The notes under the pieces are model-generated. The model made no database searches, was not told the DNA's origin, and saw nothing but the letters and a program-made list of their open reading frames with translations. The position numbers and the translations under genes were made by a program. 64,000 nucleotides of DNA, taken from the NCBI GenBank assembly GCA_009823395.1, contig CM020511.1, positions 16,607,501 to 16,671,500 of the forward strand. Reading direction: 5' to 3'. Below, piece by piece: positions 63,577 to 64,000 of the stretch. Source of the DNA: Thamnaconus septentrionalis. Lineage: Eukaryota; Chordata; Actinopteri; Tetraodontiformes; Monacanthidae. Numbering within the stretch: position 1 is the stretch's first letter; each line of letters begins with the position of its first letter.

Positions 63577-64000
63577 TGTGTGTCTCTCTTTGTCTCATGC
63601 TAGTTTGTCTTGTCTTCCATGGCAGAGAAGCAGTGTCTGCTCAGTTCCAAGTTTGTTTATCAAGTCAGATTTGCATTTGCACTGTGTCTTGCCAGAAGCC
63701 GAGGGTACATTTGTTGTTTTAATGCTTTTCTATCCTGAATGACTTCTTGAGTTTTCCTCCTTGCCAGTGATTTTTGGTTATTTCACTCATTAGACCATTT
63801 TCTCGAGAAGAGTGATTTTAATTTGAATCTTCATATCCTTCTGAGAGTGATTTTTGTCATTCCAGCTGGACTGTTTTCATCTTTGAGAGATTTTTATTTG
63901 CACTTAATCAAAGAACTGGAGTTGAATTTTCTTTCTGAAAATTGTGCAACGCATGGGTTGTATGAGTAGATGTGCAGTAGGTGACATGTCACCTACTGCA

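Larger units (their letters stand above)
56970..64000 (-). other. ADAMTS16: Upstream ADAMTS16 intron running off the window
   Basis: About 7 kb upstream of the first visible exon. A search by eye for the preceding prodomain exon (family motif FCFYQGSL and ALSTC) found nothing, so that exon probably lies beyond 64000. The stretch has a CpG-rich pocket near 59.54-59.63 kb, a (GT)n run at 63539-63574 and a fish repeat-like string at 63249-63292. Confidence 0.6.

Overview
This window is eukaryotic nuclear DNA, almost certainly from a ray-finned (teleost) fish. The evidence is many short GT-AG introns of about 80-120 bases, abundant (GT)n/(CA)n microsatellites, relics of fish-type retrotransposons, and three vertebrate genes whose order matches human chromosome 5p15. 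No bacterial, viral or organellar gene was seen. The species cannot be named from the sequence.

Three multi-exon genes fill the window, all on the minus strand and head to tail, so transcription runs from high to low coordinates. ADAMTS16 (24371 to 56969, 5' end outside the window) encodes a secreted zinc metalloprotease. Twenty-one coding exons are visible, from the end of the prodomain to the stop codon (1,118 codons), giving metalloprotease, disintegrin-like, thrombospondin type 1 (TSP1), cysteine-rich, spacer, five more TSP1 and PLAC domains. ICE1 (11556 to 19587) encodes the scaffold of the little elongation complex for snRNA transcription. All 20 coding exons are visible; the largest carries an apparent one-base frameshift. 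TENT4A (2190 to 9892, formerly PAPD7) encodes a non-canonical poly(A) polymerase of the Trf4 family. All 12 coding exons are visible, giving 841 residues.

Every exon chain was built by hand. Reading phase agrees at every junction except for the single extra base in ICE1, and the assembled proteins match the family motifs: the TENT4A nucleotidyltransferase aspartates, the ADAMTS HExxHxxGxxH zinc site, and the conserved ICE1 C-terminal region.

Layout: 1-214, flank beyond TENT4A; 215-10,030, TENT4A; 10,030-11,035, about 1 kb of AT-rich spacer plus the TENT4A promoter; 11,035-19,600, ICE1; 19,600-23,835, intergenic, with CTCF-like sites and a homeodomain-type palindrome; 23,835-64,000, ADAMTS16, mostly intron, with microsatellites, a degenerate LINE tail and a probable PIF/Harbinger-like relic. 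The genes are not an operon and share no known pathway. Their adjacency is conserved synteny.

No clearly new biological system was found. The points most worth a second look are two in-frame, stop-free mini-introns inside TENT4A, the ICE1 frameshift, a GC-AG intron in ADAMTS16, a duplicated dibasic motif in the ADAMTS16 prodomain, and the transposon relic with a Myb/SANT-like reading frame.
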